From positions 1,255,675-1,319,674 of the forward strand of contig VZQC01000258.1 in NCBI GenBank assembly GCA_009823505.1: DNA of 64,000 nt, given 5' to 3'. Positions 1 through 11,029 of the stretch are shown in pieces. The DNA is from Rhizomys pruinosus (Eukaryota; Chordata; Mammalia; Rodentia; Spalacidae). The notes below the pieces were generated by a model. It did not search any database and was not told the DNA's origin. It was given only the letters and a program-made list of their open reading frames with translations. Made by a program: the position numbers and the translations under genes. The first letter of the stretch is position 1; each line of letters starts with the position of its first letter.

Positions 1-94
1 AGCATTTATATGACTTTCAAAGATATTCACAAATAAAAACCTCCCCAGTAGAGCACCCCTGCTAGCATACACATCAATTTTTCAGTAATTAAAG

Positions 95-260
95 TTTTTT
101 AGTATTATATTTATTATTTTATTTGTATGAGGGTATTGCCTGCATGTATGTAAGTACGTCGTGTCCTGAAATGATGACAAAGTCAGAAGGGGGGATTGGA
201 TTCCCCTGGAACTAGGAGCAGCCGGTGCTCTTAAGTGATAAGCCATCTCTCCAGCCCCCC
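95..260 (-). mobile_element. B2/B3-type SINE, degenerate
   Basis: On the minus strand this begins with the tRNA-like head (GGGCTGGAGAGATGGCTTATC) and ends in an A-rich tail, which reads here as a T-rich start. The middle has lost sequence. It is an old, decayed copy. Family assignment rests on the head and the CCAGGGGAATCC block. Confidence 0.8.
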
Positions 261-538
261 TTGAACAGTATTTTTATTAAATGTTTTTCACACAAATAAG
301 TTCTAAGTCTTATTGTTTAAATAATCATCTGTATTATTCTCAATATTGAAATACTGGTCTTGCTTTTAACATTTTGAATAAATATTTGAAATCTCATTTT
401 CTTAAAACATAAGACCAATTTCATAGTATTAACTTGCTTTTATTATTGTAGCTGTAGACTCATGTATCTCTCATCCCTCATCAGAGAAGCCTTTTTTTCT
501 AGTAGATGGTGATTAATATAGAAACCCACAACTGGTCA
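261..538. other. AT-rich unassigned DNA
   Basis: I see no coding potential, repeat head or A-tail in this stretch. It separates the first SINE from the L1 tail. Confidence 0.5.
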
Positions 539-1276
539 ACATGCAGAGAACAAGAGACACTGATGTGCTCTAAATGGGACATCTCTATCACATCCCCTTT
601 CCCTGAGACTGAGGGATCATCATGTTAGGGGAAACAGAAATACTATAAAACCCAGGAGTGGTACCTGCCTACAGTGAAATGGTATTTGTTGGACATGATA
701 TGGTTGATGCACATATGAACTCAAAGAGGCAGCAACTGCATACACAAGACCTGCACAACACTAAGCCAAACAGAATCTCAGCTTTTATGAGGGAGGGGCT
801 CATGAGATCCCATGCTAGCTGAAAAACTATTGAAAACATACAACACTTGAAGAAAGAAGAGTAAGTTATCATCAATAACATGACTCCGAAGAGGGTACTT
901 ATGCTCCAACAGATTGCCCTATAAGCACCACTAAGTAGACTCAGTGGGTTTTTGAAAATAGTAGGCTGGCTGGAGTGATAGCTCAGTGGTAAGAGCAGTT
1001 TCAGGGGATCCGACGCACTCTTCCAACCTCCACAGTCATTGCATGACATGGATGCACTACATTCATACATACAGGCAATACATTCCTACACAGAAAATAA
1101 TAAATAAAATATTTTAAAAATAGAGAAGGAGTACATGAAATTGGAAGGAAAAATGTTTGGGGGGATATGGGTAAAACTGGAGGTGAAGGAATGGGTGGTT
1201 GGATTTGATCACAACATATTATGGGCATGTATGAAATAATTTCATTATAGAAGGTATTATTAAAAAAACATTGCAA
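539..1276 (+). mobile_element. L1 3' UTR fragment, Lx-like
   Basis: The order of short blocks matches what I remember of rodent Lx-type L1 3' UTRs: a CTAAATGGGACATCTCTATCAC-like block, then ACCTGCACAA, then GGGAGGGGCTCATGAG, then CTCAGTGGGTTTTTG. It ends with a G-rich stretch (about 1155-1200) and a short A-run near 1260. It contains no ORF2 coding sequence, so it is a 5'-truncated copy. A SINE (964-1120) sits inside it. The family-level call is from memory, not a database search. Confidence 0.7.
964..1120 (+). mobile_element. B2/B3-type SINE with internal deletion
   Basis: The head (GGCTGGCTGGAGTGATAGCTCAGTGG) has box A, but the sequence jumps from TAAGAGCAG straight to TTTCAGGGGATCC, so box B and the middle are deleted. 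An A-rich tail follows. It is inserted in the L1 3' UTR and flanked by a short AAAATAG repeat. Confidence 0.8.
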
Positions 1277-1399
1277 CTGGGTGACCCATAACATTACCCA
1301 ACACATGGCAGTTTAGTGTAACATGCTATAATTGTGATGAAATATTTCAATGCATCAACAGCATGATTTTTAAAAACTCAAGGACATTTATTTTATTAG
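1277..1399. other. Unassigned AT-rich spacer
   Basis: Short spacer between the L1 tail and the B1. Nothing recognisable. Confidence 0.4.
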
Positions 1400-1589
1400 A
1401 ATTGCAATGATGAGTCAGGCATGGTGACACATGCTGTTAATCTCAGCACTTGAGAAGCAGAGGCAGGAGGATCTCTGTAAGTTCAAGGCCACCCTGGTCT
1501 ACACAGTGAGTTCCAGGTCAGTTGGCAGTTGGAGCTACAGAGATACCCTGACTCAAAAAGACAAAAAAGAAAAATAATTGCAATGATGA
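1400..1589 (+). mobile_element. B1 SINE with 14-bp target duplication
   Basis: The body runs 1414-1575 and matches the B1 layout (CAGGCATGGTG, TCTCAGCACTTGAG, GCAGAGGCAGGAGGATC, CAAGGCCACCCTGGTCTACA) ending in an A-rich tail. The 14-mer AATTGCAATGATGA occurs at 1400-1413 and 1576-1589, a perfect target-site duplication. Confidence 0.93.
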
Positions 1590-1666
1590 TATCTATCTTC
1601 TTATAACCTCCTGGGGAACTCTATACTTTTCTATTTCAAGCTGTTGAGTTATTATAAAAGTGCGTT

Positions 1667-1816
1667 GGGCCAAGCATGGTGGCATATGTCTTTAATCTCG
1701 GCACTCAAGAGGCAGAGGTATGATCTCTGTGAGATCCAGGACAGCCTAATATACATAGTGAGTTTTGGGGTAGCTAAGGCTACTGGGAGAACCTGTCTCA
1801 AAACCAGCAAGCAATA
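1667..1816 (+). mobile_element. B1 SINE, diverged
   Basis: GGGCCAAGCATGGTGGC head, B1 order kept, A-rich end running into a CAA repeat. Mutated relative to the neighbouring B1 but clearly the same family. Confidence 0.88.
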
Positions 1817-1845
1817 TCAACAACAACAACAACAAACAACAAAAC
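1817..1845. repeat. (CAA)n microsatellite
   Basis: CAA/AAC repeats grown from the A-tail of the preceding B1. Confidence 0.85.
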
Positions 1846-2638
1846 ACTGCTCCAATATATACAGCTATACAGCATGTTAAAGTTTATCAGCCATGTCAGC
1901 TGTCCTAACAAGGCAAATGTCTGCCCTACTGATGTCCATCAATGTAGAAGCTATCAGTGGAATCCCTTAAAACAACCATTGCCCATGTTTCATAGCTGTG
2001 AGATATTTTAGCTTGTCCCATTTCTCAGGGTCTTTACCAACATTAAACAAGATTTGTGTAGTGGCCAAAATCAGGTTATCGCCATCTCTCACTAAAAACA
2101 CAATCACCATTCCTGCCTAATAACAGTGTTACATCATAATGACTTAGATTTCTCTCGTTAAAGAAATTTCATTTTTAACACAGTATCATTTTCTTTTCTT
2201 TTTATAAATTATTTAAATTCTACTGTTGTTAATGAATAGCAGTTTTCATTAGCATCCCAATATTTTCATTATATTGGCCAATAAATGCTAATGATTCACC
2301 ATATGTTTATTTTACTTGATCTTCAAAGAAATCCAGGAAAGATGATGTCTATTCAATAGGGATCAGCGGTAAGGCTCGGAAATTTTACCAAAATCATTTA
2401 GCTATTAATATAGATGCAATTGGAACTCCATCTGTGTGATTCTCCAGATAAGGTCTTTTCAGTCTAGTATTTCCTCCCTCCAAGCTTAAGTCACATTGTT
2501 CATATTTTTCCTCCCGCAGGCCCTACAACATTTAGCTTATTGCTGAGAGACTATTCTACATGATATTTGTGTGTTTCTTTCAGCTATCTTTCCAGTGATG
2601 CTTGTATAGCCAGAATAATAAGGGCTATGTCTCCCTGC
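1846..2638. other. Unassigned AT-rich DNA
   Basis: About 790 bases with no recognisable repeat, splice-flanked open frame or RNA gene. Confidence 0.5.
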
Positions 2639-2667
2639 AAAAAAAAAAAAAAAACAAAAAAAAAAAA
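2639..2667. repeat. A-rich simple repeat
   Basis: Nearly pure A run interrupted by one C. No retroposon body is visible on either side. Confidence 0.8.
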
Positions 2668-2823
2668 GATTGGCAAGGATTTGATAGCAAGTTTGTTCCT
2701 TACAAGACTGGGGAGGGAGTAGGTAGGTTTCCTTAGCAATAGCCTGTTGGGTGTGCATCATCTACCTGGACACTCCTCATAGCTGCAATGGAATTTGGAG
2801 AAGGAATAGGGATTAAAACAATG

Positions 2824-3101
2824 CAGACATAAACTTCTTTTCTTTTTTTTTTAATTTTATTTATTTCTGTATGTGTATGAATGTACTGTCTGCATGCAAG
2901 TTTGTGCACCCGTGTCGTGCAATGCCGTGGAAGTCAGAAGAGGGTGTCGGATTCCCCTGGAACTGGAGTTCTCCTGGAATTGGAGTTTCAGACGGCTCTC
3001 GGCCGCCATGTGGGTACTGGGGATCGAACCCGGGTCCTCTGCAAGAGCGTCGGCGCTCCTAACCACTAGGCCATCTCTCCAGCCCCAGACATAAACTTCT
3101 T
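2824..3101 (-). mobile_element. B2/B3-type SINE, duplicated-core subfamily
   Basis: Full-length tRNA-derived SINE on the minus strand (body about 2840-3085). Minus-strand box B reads GGGTTCGATCC. The core contains the 17-bp tandem duplication (AACTCCAATTCCAGGAG-type unit followed by AACTCCAGTTCCAGGGG-type unit) that marks the younger-looking subfamily here. The 16-mer CAGACATAAACTTCTT at 2824-2839 and 3086-3101 is the target-site duplication. Confidence 0.95.
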
Positions 3102-5257
3102 AATTCCTGCTGTGTTGAGTAATAAAATCCTCAGTGCCACATATGGTAAAAAAAAAAAATTGTTGCCTTGCAAAAAGTCAAGGGCCATTCACAGTTCCTG
3201 ATATGACTGTACATTGTATACATAACTATTGGCTTTTAAAGCACATTCCACTGGGTGACATTCAAATAACTTACAGTTTCATGAGCCTGGGTATTTAAAT
3301 ACAGTTTTGTGAATATTTCACTAAAGAATCATTTTCTCAGAAAATACAGTTTCTGAACATAGTAACAATTGATATAGCCCACTAAGAGGTAACATAAATA
3401 CCTAATCTTTGTTATAACACTAAAGACTAAAGTCTGCTTAAATAAATAAATAAATACATTTTCTTCCTCGAGAAATCATCCTACTGTATAAACTAACCAT
3501 AGCTAACATGGACTAGTGACAATTAAAAAAAAATCCTTGATCCCTATTATCCAAAGTCAATGAGATTGTATTTCAGATTCTTTTCTCTATAATTATGAAA
3601 AGATGGCATATCATCTTTCATTCTGGAAAAAAACTTTTTCCTAATATTATTTAGGTCTATTACTTGTCTAGTTAAAATTATAACAATATTAGAGTGACAA
3701 ATAACCTGTCATTGTTTTTTAAGTAATTTAAATTGCTAATACTAGTAAGAATTACTCATCATTTATTCTCTTTGCTCCCAGATTATCTTCCTAAATTAGA
3801 AGCATCTAATCTTTAAACCTCTTTTACTTAATTAATAAGAATAATGATGCAGCATGAAAATGTGAAAACCATACTTTGCTTTGGAAGGCAATAGAGAATA
3901 CTAAAAAATGTAGACAATATAGGTAAATTCATGTAGGCTTTAGGGAAAAGGGATAAAAATAAAGTTATTACATTAGATTTTAGAATGGTTTGTCTTTTCC
4001 CTTTTAGGTTAAGTTAGTAATTTGTAAAAGAGTGAGAAAGGATGGCTAACTAGAAGAAAAGCATAGGACTATTAAATATCATCCACTTTTTGACTACTCA
4101 GAAGGCACTGGGGTATGTGGGATCTTAGTAAAAAGTGTGAGCTTGACAAAGCACCCAGACTCCTGGAGATTGTGTTTTGAAATACCTTTCTCTGTGTTTC
4201 TGCTTCTTTTTCCAGAATTACTTTACACAGATGAGAAGAAAAGGACAGGGTGTAGTTCTCTGAGTATGCTAGCTGTTACAATGAACCTGTGCCTTTTCCT
4301 ATAGCTGAGACCACAGGCAACAACTGTATATGTTAAGTCAGCAGAAGGAATCAGTTCTCCCCTGATTGTTCCGTGTTTAACTCTAGTTTCCTGACAGATG
4401 AACACACATCCAAGCATCCAAGATTGAATGATCATCTGGGTTAAAACAGACTCCTCCCCTATTCCTGGATTTATTGGGCAGGGTGGTGTTATTGCTTAAA
4501 CATAAAATGTCCCCACAGGTTCCTGTGTTGAACACGTGTCCCCCAGCTGATGGGACTACTTAGGAAGGTGGTAGAAACTTTAGGATGTTGGTAGGGATGG
4601 AAGAAGCTGGTCAATACACATGTCTCTAGAGATTGAATATGCGTATTGACCTGTCTTCTCTCAATACTTCCCATCCTCCAACAGATGAGCAGCTTCTGGC
4701 AACAAGTTACCATCACCATGATGTTCTGCCTCAGGCCCCAAATTAGCGAAGCCAAGGACTGTGGAGGAAACCCTTGATCCTGTGATCTAAGCTCCTTTGG
4801 TCATGGCAATCATAAAACTTACACAGCGAACCATCCTAGATGCTGGTGCTGTTTCTAAGAAACCTCCCCTTATGTTAAAACTGAGATGTTCTAGATAAGC
4901 AAGAGTACAGGGAGGAAGTGTTTCCGATTGTGAAAGTTTTAGATTTCTATTCTTTATTTCTCATGAAGATTAATATTAAGAGGAAAAGGGTAAAACTCAT
5001 GCATTTATGATGTCTTATAACTATGATAATTGAGAAAATATCCCCATCTTATAAGAAATTTTAAAAAGAAGAGTCAAGGGTAGAATTCAAAGAACTATTC
5101 TAAGGTTATTTAACATATTTAAAATTACATCTTAATCCAAAGTATTTTATAGTAAATTGCCACATAATTGAGTACAAATACATTGTGACTAATATTTCCT
5201 GAGATGTTTTATATAAAACTATTTTCTGCATAGAACAGTTTCAAAATGTGGCATTTA
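3102..5257. other. Long AT-rich unassigned stretch
   Basis: About 2.1 kb without a recognisable gene or young repeat. It holds a poly-A run near 3148, an AAAT microsatellite at about 3439-3457, and two minus-strand open frames of 70-88 codons (4223-4755) that resemble no family I know and lack supporting context. It could be unique intergenic sequence or very old repeats below visual recognition. Confidence 0.5.
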
Positions 5258-5361
5258 AGTGGGTTTTACAAGCCAGTAATCCCAGAACTCAGGTGGCTAA
5301 AGCAGGAGGATCATGTACTCAAGGTCTGCCCAAGCTATGTTAGCAAGACCTTTTCTCAAAT
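5258..5361 (+). mobile_element. PB1/proto-B1-like monomer, old
   Basis: GTAATCCCAGAACTCAGGTGG, GCAGGAGGATC and AGCAAGACCTTTTCTC follow the B1 order, but the ~29-bp internal duplication typical of later B1 is missing. This suggests an old PB1-type element. Confidence 0.6.
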
Positions 5362-5942
5362 ATATATGATGATTATTATGATTGTTATTATACTTATTGG
5401 TAGTGGTTAAAGTTTATCAAGCTTCTACTAAGGATAAAAGGTTAAGATAATTGCTTTCACAAAAAGTATATAGTATCATTAAATATAACAATGGTAAAAG
5501 AAGAAATCCCAATGTTGATTTTTTAGCCCTGTATAGGTATGCAGTCTAGATATAAACCTACATGAAATTTCCTACTGAGCTTACACAATTCTATTTAGTT
5601 GTATGTAGATAAAATTATTAAATTCTTAGCTCATCTAATTAGGTAAACATAATCCCAATACCAAAACCAGACAAGAGTTCACATACAAAAAACATATACT
5701 AAAACAAAAGCTGAAAACTTCAGATTATTTGTATGCCTCAGGAACACAGACACCAAATCATTAGCAAATCATTAAGGAATCAGACTTAGAATTGTAAAAT
5801 GGATAATGTATTTGGATCCATTGTTATTGTAGGAATACAAGATTAGCTCAGTATTCAATCCAATTCAACATGTGCTTAAAATGAAATTTCTCAGCACATA
5901 AGGAAAAAATTTCTTCTACTTGATAAAAAAGCATTTATAAAA
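5362..5942. other. AT-rich unassigned DNA
   Basis: Nothing recognisable apart from AT-rich sequence between the proto-B1 and the next SINE. Confidence 0.45.
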
Positions 5943-6211
5943 TAGCTACAACTAGGGGGCTGGAGAGATGGCCTAGCGGTTAAGAGCGCCGACCGCTCTT
6001 ACAGAGGACCCGGGTTCGATCCATAGCACCCACATGGCAGCTGAGAACCGTCTGAAACTCCAATTCCAGGAGAACTCCAGTTCCAGGGGAATCCGACACC
6101 CTCTTCTGACCTCCGCGGCATTGCACGACACGGGTGCACAAACCTGCATGCAGACAGTACATTCATACACATACAGAAATAAATAAAATTTAAAAAATTA
6201 GCTACAACTAA
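5943..6211 (+). mobile_element. B2/B3-type SINE, duplicated-core subfamily
   Basis: Body about 5955-6199. Box A (TGGCCTAGCGG) and box B (GGTTCGATCC) look intact, as expected for a pol III promoter. The core shows two 17-bp units in tandem, 6056-6072 and 6073-6089, differing at two positions. The tail is AATAAATAAAATTTAAAAAA. The target-site duplication TAGCTACAACTA lies at 5943-5954 and 6200-6211. Confidence 0.95.
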
Positions 6212-6215
6212 TATT

Positions 6216-6443
6216 CTTTTTAAAATATTTTATTATTTTTATTTTGTGTGTATGTGTGTATTGTCTACATGTAGGTTAGTACGCCCATGCCATGCCATAC
6301 TGCAGAGGTCAGAAGAGGACATTGGATCCCCTGGAACTGGAATTATAGACAATTGTTAGCCATCACATGAATGCTGGGAATCCAACTTTGAACCTCTGTA
6401 AAAGCAGGAAGTGTTCTTAATCACTGAATCTTCTCTTCAGCCC
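6216..6443 (-). mobile_element. B2/B3-type SINE, diverged
   Basis: Minus-strand copy ending in AGGGCTGAAGAGAAG. It lacks the 17-bp core duplication and is clearly older than the adjacent copy. Confidence 0.85.
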
Positions 6444-6620
6444 TAGAGAAAAAAAGAATATTTTCTGCTCCAATTTCTATTCATCACTGTAGTAGAAGGC
6501 CTAGCCAGAAACTTAAAGAAGAAATAAAAAGTCGCTAATTTAAAAGCAAGAAATAAAATTTTCACCATCCACAAATGGCATAAGCACCCACTTAAAAATT
6601 CATAAAGAAAACTGACAAAC

Positions 6621-6727
6621 AGGGCAGTTCACATCTGTAATCACAGCACTCAGGAGCCTGAGGCAACAGGACTGTGACAAGTTCCAGCCCAGACTGCCTA
6701 CAGAGAGACCCCTTGTCTAAAAAATAC
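6621..6727 (+). mobile_element. B1-like monomer, old
   Basis: CACATCTGTAATCACAGCACTCAG and AGAGACCCCTTGTCTAAAAAA follow the B1 order with many changes. Confidence 0.6.
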
Positions 6728-6739
6728 TAGTAAAACATG

Positions 6740-6940
6740 ATTGGGCATGGAACTCAGTTGGTAGAGTGCTTGCCAAACGTACAAGAAGCCCCAGGTCTCT
6801 CCTCAGCACTGCAGAAAATTGGAGCATGCCTATAATCCGAGCACTTGGAAGACAGGAGCAGGATCAGAGACACAAAATCATCTTCGGCCACTTAGAAAGT
6901 ACAAAGCTAGCCTAGGCTCCATATGACTATGCTTCAGTGA
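6740..6940 (+). mobile_element. B4-type SINE (ID-like head plus B1-like body)
   Basis: 6740-6818 resembles an ID element (GGCATGGAACTCAGTTGGTAGAGTGCTTGCC ... CCCAGGTCTCTCCTCAGCAC). It is followed at about 6822-6940 by a B1-like half (GCATGCCTATAATCCGAGCACTTGG). This ID-B1 order is the known B4 architecture. Confidence 0.65.
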
Positions 6941-6954
6941 TTTACAAGAGATGG

Positions 6955-7021
6955 GGTGGGGGGAAGGAAGGAAGGAAGGAAGGAAGGGAGGGAGGGAGGG
7001 AGGGAGGGAGGGAGGGAGGGA
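6955..7021. repeat. (GGAA)n/(GGGA)n microsatellite
   Basis: Purine-only tetranucleotide tract changing from GGAA to GGGA units. Confidence 0.95.
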
Positions 7022-7629
7022 AGAAAAAAGTCACAGTGTACTAGAACTAGTTAGTAAGTTCAACAAGGAAACAGGATGTGAGGTAAATGTAGAAATAAAC
7101 ATCAACTTGTAAGGATCTAAAATCACCAAGGAGAGTCCCTCATTCTCAAGATTTATCTTGTAGCTAAAATAATCAGAAAAATATAGGATCAATATCAAGC
7201 CAGGGATATATATCAATGGAATATATCTGAGTCCAGAAGCACACAATAAGATCAGTTAATTTTTTTAATTTTTCCATATTTCTGGGGTTTTTAGAATGGA
7301 GTGCAAACAAATATTTCTTATGCATTGAAAAATATTATATGTACATGTTCATACCAGTGTGACTTGTTTGTTTGTTTTTAAGATGACATTATAGTTCATT
7401 GTGAGAAAGATGATTGTTTCAAGTGTTTTAGTATAATCCATATAAAAGTAGAAATTAAGTGAACCTTTAATATTGATTATAAATACACAAAACAAAAAGC
7501 AGAAAATTAATCTTAGATATAAAAGTAAAACCAAAAGTAATTGTAGAAAAAAAAAATTCTGCAATTCAAATAACAGTAACAGCGTATCACTACAAACCAA
7601 TAAAAGCAGTAAGATTAAAATGATTAAGA
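7022..7629. other. AT-rich unassigned DNA upstream of L1
   Basis: No recognisable repeat. Two minus-strand open frames (7031-7246, 7349-7600) are hydrophobic and low-complexity and are not convincing genes. Part of this could be target DNA of the L1 that follows. Confidence 0.4.
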
Positions 7630-7867
7630 TTTAGTGAGGTGCCAGTAAGGCAAGACAGAACTGCCTTGACCCTTGGGAGCCTACCAGCACACGGGCCAAA
7701 GTGGCAACACAAGCCCACCACCCCCCATCAACCTGGTGCAGCTGTGCTTCAGAGGACCTAACAGGTGCAGCATTAGGATTATAGTCTGTGCAGCCAACGT
7801 TGAGGTGGCAGAATCCAAAGAAACAAATAAACAGACAAATCCACATGCCAAAGACACAAGAAAAAAC

Positions 7868-9219
7868 ATGGGAAAAGCTCATAATAAATCCACACCAAAA
7901 TCTACCAACCCTACAGAAGATCCCTACAAGATCTCCGAGGAAAGAAGCCAAGATACCAACCTTAGAAGACCAACTGTAGACATAGTCAAAGAAATTAGAG
8001 AACTAAGGGAAGAGAATGAAAAACTCAAGAAGGACCTGGAGTGAGATAATGACAAACACTGGAAATAACTAAAGGGAGAAAATGAGAAACTCCAGAAGGA
8101 AGTGGAAGCACTGAAAAGATGCCAGGCTGAAATGAAAAAAGAAAATGACCAATGAACCAAGGAGCTACAAGATGAGAATGACAGGCTCCAAAGGGGAGTA
8201 GAAAATATAAAGAAATCACAGGATGAAATAAAAAGGAAACTGGACATTCACCCAATCAACAGGAAAGGATGAGAAAAAGCCTGAGAAGCAGAATGGAAGT
8301 AGCAGAAAAGCAAATATAAGACCTGCAGAATAACACAGAGCAGCTAGAAAGCTCAAGTAAAGATTATGAAAAATTTGGGGGCTGGAGAGATGGCCTAGAG
8401 GTTAAGAGCGCTGACCGCTCTTACAGAGGACCCAGGTTCCATCCCCAGCACCCACATGGTGGCCAAGAACCATCTGAAACTCCAATTTCAGGAGAACTCC
8501 AGTTCCAGGGGAATCCGACACCCTCTTCTGACCTCCGCGGCATTGCATGACACGGATGCACAAACTTGTATGCAACAGTACATTCATACACATACAGAAA
8601 TAAATAAAAAAATAATAAATAATAAAAAAGATTATGAAAAATTAAAAAAAACACAAGACTGGAACAACCGGAAATGTGGGACACTATAAAAAGAACAAAT
8701 CTCTGCATCATAGGGAAAGAGCAAGGAGAAGAATCCCAAGACAACACTACTGACCAGATCTTCAACAGGATAATAGAAGAAAATTTTCCCAAACTGGAAA
8801 AAGACAAACACATACAAATACAAGAAGCACATAGAACACCAAATAGTCAGGATCAGAAAAGAAATTCCCCATGCCATATAATTGTTAAAACACTAGATGC
8901 TCAAAATAAAGACAAAATACTGAAAGCCACAAGAGAAAAACAACAAGTTACACATAAGAGGAAACCCATCAGAATCACAGTTGACTTAGACCAAATGATG
9001 AAAATCAGAAGAATGTGGACCAAAGTATTCCCAGTGCTAAACAAGTTTAGATGCCAACCCAGACTACTATATCCAGCCAAAATATCAGTTATAGTTGAAG
9101 GAGAAAGAAAAATCTTTCAGGACATGAACAAGATGAAAGAATACATGTCTAAGAAACCAACACTTCAGAAAATCCTCCAAGCAATCCAAAGAACAGAGGA
9201 AAGAAGTAACTACCCCTAA
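7868..9219 (+). pseudogene. L1 ORF1 remnant (RNA-binding chaperone)
   Basis: L1 ORF1 protein normally forms coiled-coil trimers that coat L1 RNA. The chosen start is the ATG at 7868, giving MGKAHNKSTPKSTN, which matches the start of the other L1 at 35827. The heptad-like coiled coil (KEIRELREENEKLKKDLE) ends at a stop at 8042. After the SINE interruption, the C-terminal RRM/CTD region is open at 8674-9219, with WDTIKRTNLCIIG near its start, EAHRTPN in the middle and LYPAKIS near its end. The upstream SINE and several stops make this a pseudogene. Confidence 0.92.
8359..8643 (+). mobile_element. B2/B3-type SINE inserted in L1 ORF1
   Basis: Body 8376-8626, duplicated-core subfamily, full length with boxes A and B. 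The 17-mer AAAGATTATGAAAAATT at 8359-8375 and 8627-8643 is a perfect target-site duplication cut from L1 sequence, so this SINE is younger than the L1. Confidence 0.96.
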
Positions 9220-9767
9220 GCAATTAAAAAGAGAAATCAACAAAAGCATAACAGAGTAAATATAAACCTAGACCAAGAATGCAAACAAAAAATAAGCTAA
9301 AAGGAAACAACACACATCTCTCAATAATAACCTTAAATATTAATGGTCTAAACTCACCAAACAGAGACATAGATTGGGAGAATCAATAAGGAAACAGAAT
9401 CCTTCTATGTGCTGTCTACAAGAAACCCATCTCACCCTCAAAGACAGACACCACCTTAGAGTGAAAGGATGGAAAAAAATATTCCAAGTGAAAGGTACCA
9501 AGAAACAAACCAGAGTGGCTATTCTAATATCAGACAAAATAGATCTCAAAGTAAAATTAATCAGAGAGACAAAGAGGGACATTACATCCTTGTCAAAGGA
9601 ACAATTAACTATGAAGATTTCACAATCCTAAACGTCTATGCACCAAACTCTGGTGCACCTAACTTTATAGATACTAATCTGCAGGACCTCAAGACACAGG
9701 TTAATCCTAACACACTAATAGTGAGAGATTTCAACACCCTACAGAGCCCCTTGGATAGATCAGCTGG

Positions 9768-9812
9768 ACACACACACACACACACACACAAAACAACAAC
9801 AACAACAACAAA
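9768..9812. repeat. (CA)n-(AAC)n microsatellite inside L1 ORF2
   Basis: A CA run followed by AAC repeats sits within the endonuclease region, breaking the frame. Confidence 0.9.
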
Positions 9813-10470
9813 AAAAACAGAGAGACATCAGAACAGAACAATACAATACACCAAATGGACCTCATAGACGTCTACAGAATATTCCACCCAAACACCAAAA
9901 GATATACTTTCTACTCAGCACCACATGGAACACTCTCAAAAATTGACAACATACTGGAATACAAAAGAAATCTTAACAAATACAAAAGGATTGAAATTAT
10001 TCCATGCATTCTATCAGACCAAAGTGCAATAAAGCTCAATATGAACACCACAATAAGTCCAACTAGCTAGAAGAACAAATGGAGACTAAACAATACCATC
10101 CTGAATAATGAAAATGGGTCACGGAAGAAATAAAGAGTGAAATAAAAGTATCAATGGAACTAAATGAAAAAGACAATACAACACAACAAAACTTGTGGTA
10201 TACATTAAAAGCAATCTTGAAACTGAAATTTATAGCCCTAAGTGCCCACATCAAAAAAACAAAAAGGGAACAAATAAATGATCTAACACTACAGCTAAAA
10301 ACGCTTGAGAGACAACAACAAATGAACCCTAAACCCAACAGACAGGAAAATCATAGCATAAATCAATGAAATAGAAACAAAGAAAAAATACATAGAATCA
10401 GTGAATCCAAAAACTGGTTCTTTGAAAAGATAAACAAAATAGACAGACTTCTAGCCCAGTTAACCAAAAT

Positions 10471-10525
10471 AAATAAATAAATAAATAAATAAATAAATAG
10501 GTAAATAAATAAATAAATAAATAAA
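10471..10525. repeat. (AAAT)n microsatellite inside L1 ORF2
   Basis: AAAT units in two blocks interrupted by a G at about 10500. Confidence 0.92.
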
Positions 10526-10627
10526 ATAAAGAGCAACATCCAAATCAATAGTATTAGTGATGAAAGGGGAAACATCATAACACACGAAGAAAAGATCCAT
10601 ACAATCATACAAGCATACTTCAAAAAC

Positions 10628-11029
10628 CTTGTGGCATCAGCCGTGGGTTATTTCTCCAAGGAGAGAGCTAATAGCCAATTAGATTTGGGATATACAGGTA
10701 TATGGCTGCCACTGCTGCACAGTATTTCCAGGCAGGTGAGGTGTAGCTGGTGCTGATGGAGGAGTCTTGCTTGACTCAAGGAGACCTATATTTGCTTTAT
10801 TGGTTTAGTGGCCTTTGGTAACACTCTCTGGTATTCCAGAGACCAACTGTACACTTGCAAGTGCAGTCTCAATGCATCTTTCCTATGCATACATTGGGTC
10901 TTCGACAGCAGGGCCTTATCACCTCTCTTCTTGCAGGTATCCCAGTTTATTCCACTAAATTTGATATCCCAAATCTAATTGGCTATTAGCTCTCTCCTTG
11001 GAGGAATAACTCAGAGTGGATGCCACAAG
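10628..11029. mobile_element. Foldback module with 66-bp inverted arms
   Basis: The left arm 10628-10693 and right arm 10964-11029 are inverted copies. The inner 40 bases look perfectly complementary, and the outer part has several mismatches. The ~270-bp interior has no open frame of note. The same interior recurs at about 26362-26774 (opposite orientation) and about 20000-20404, each time next to an L1-type 3' UTR. The outer end GGCATCAGCC...TTATTNCTCCAAGGAGA behaves like a terminal inverted repeat, so a non-autonomous DNA element or an L1 3'-UTR inverted duplication are both possible. Confidence 0.6.

Noticed and set aside
2871..3094. Several overlapping open frames beginning MYECTVCMQ/MCMNVLSAC, repeated at many places
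   Set aside because: They are frames of the B2/B3-type SINE and recur wherever that SINE occurs. No gene.
6955..7021. Regular spaced repeats that might suggest a CRISPR array
   Set aside because: Tetranucleotide microsatellite without spacers; eukaryotic context.
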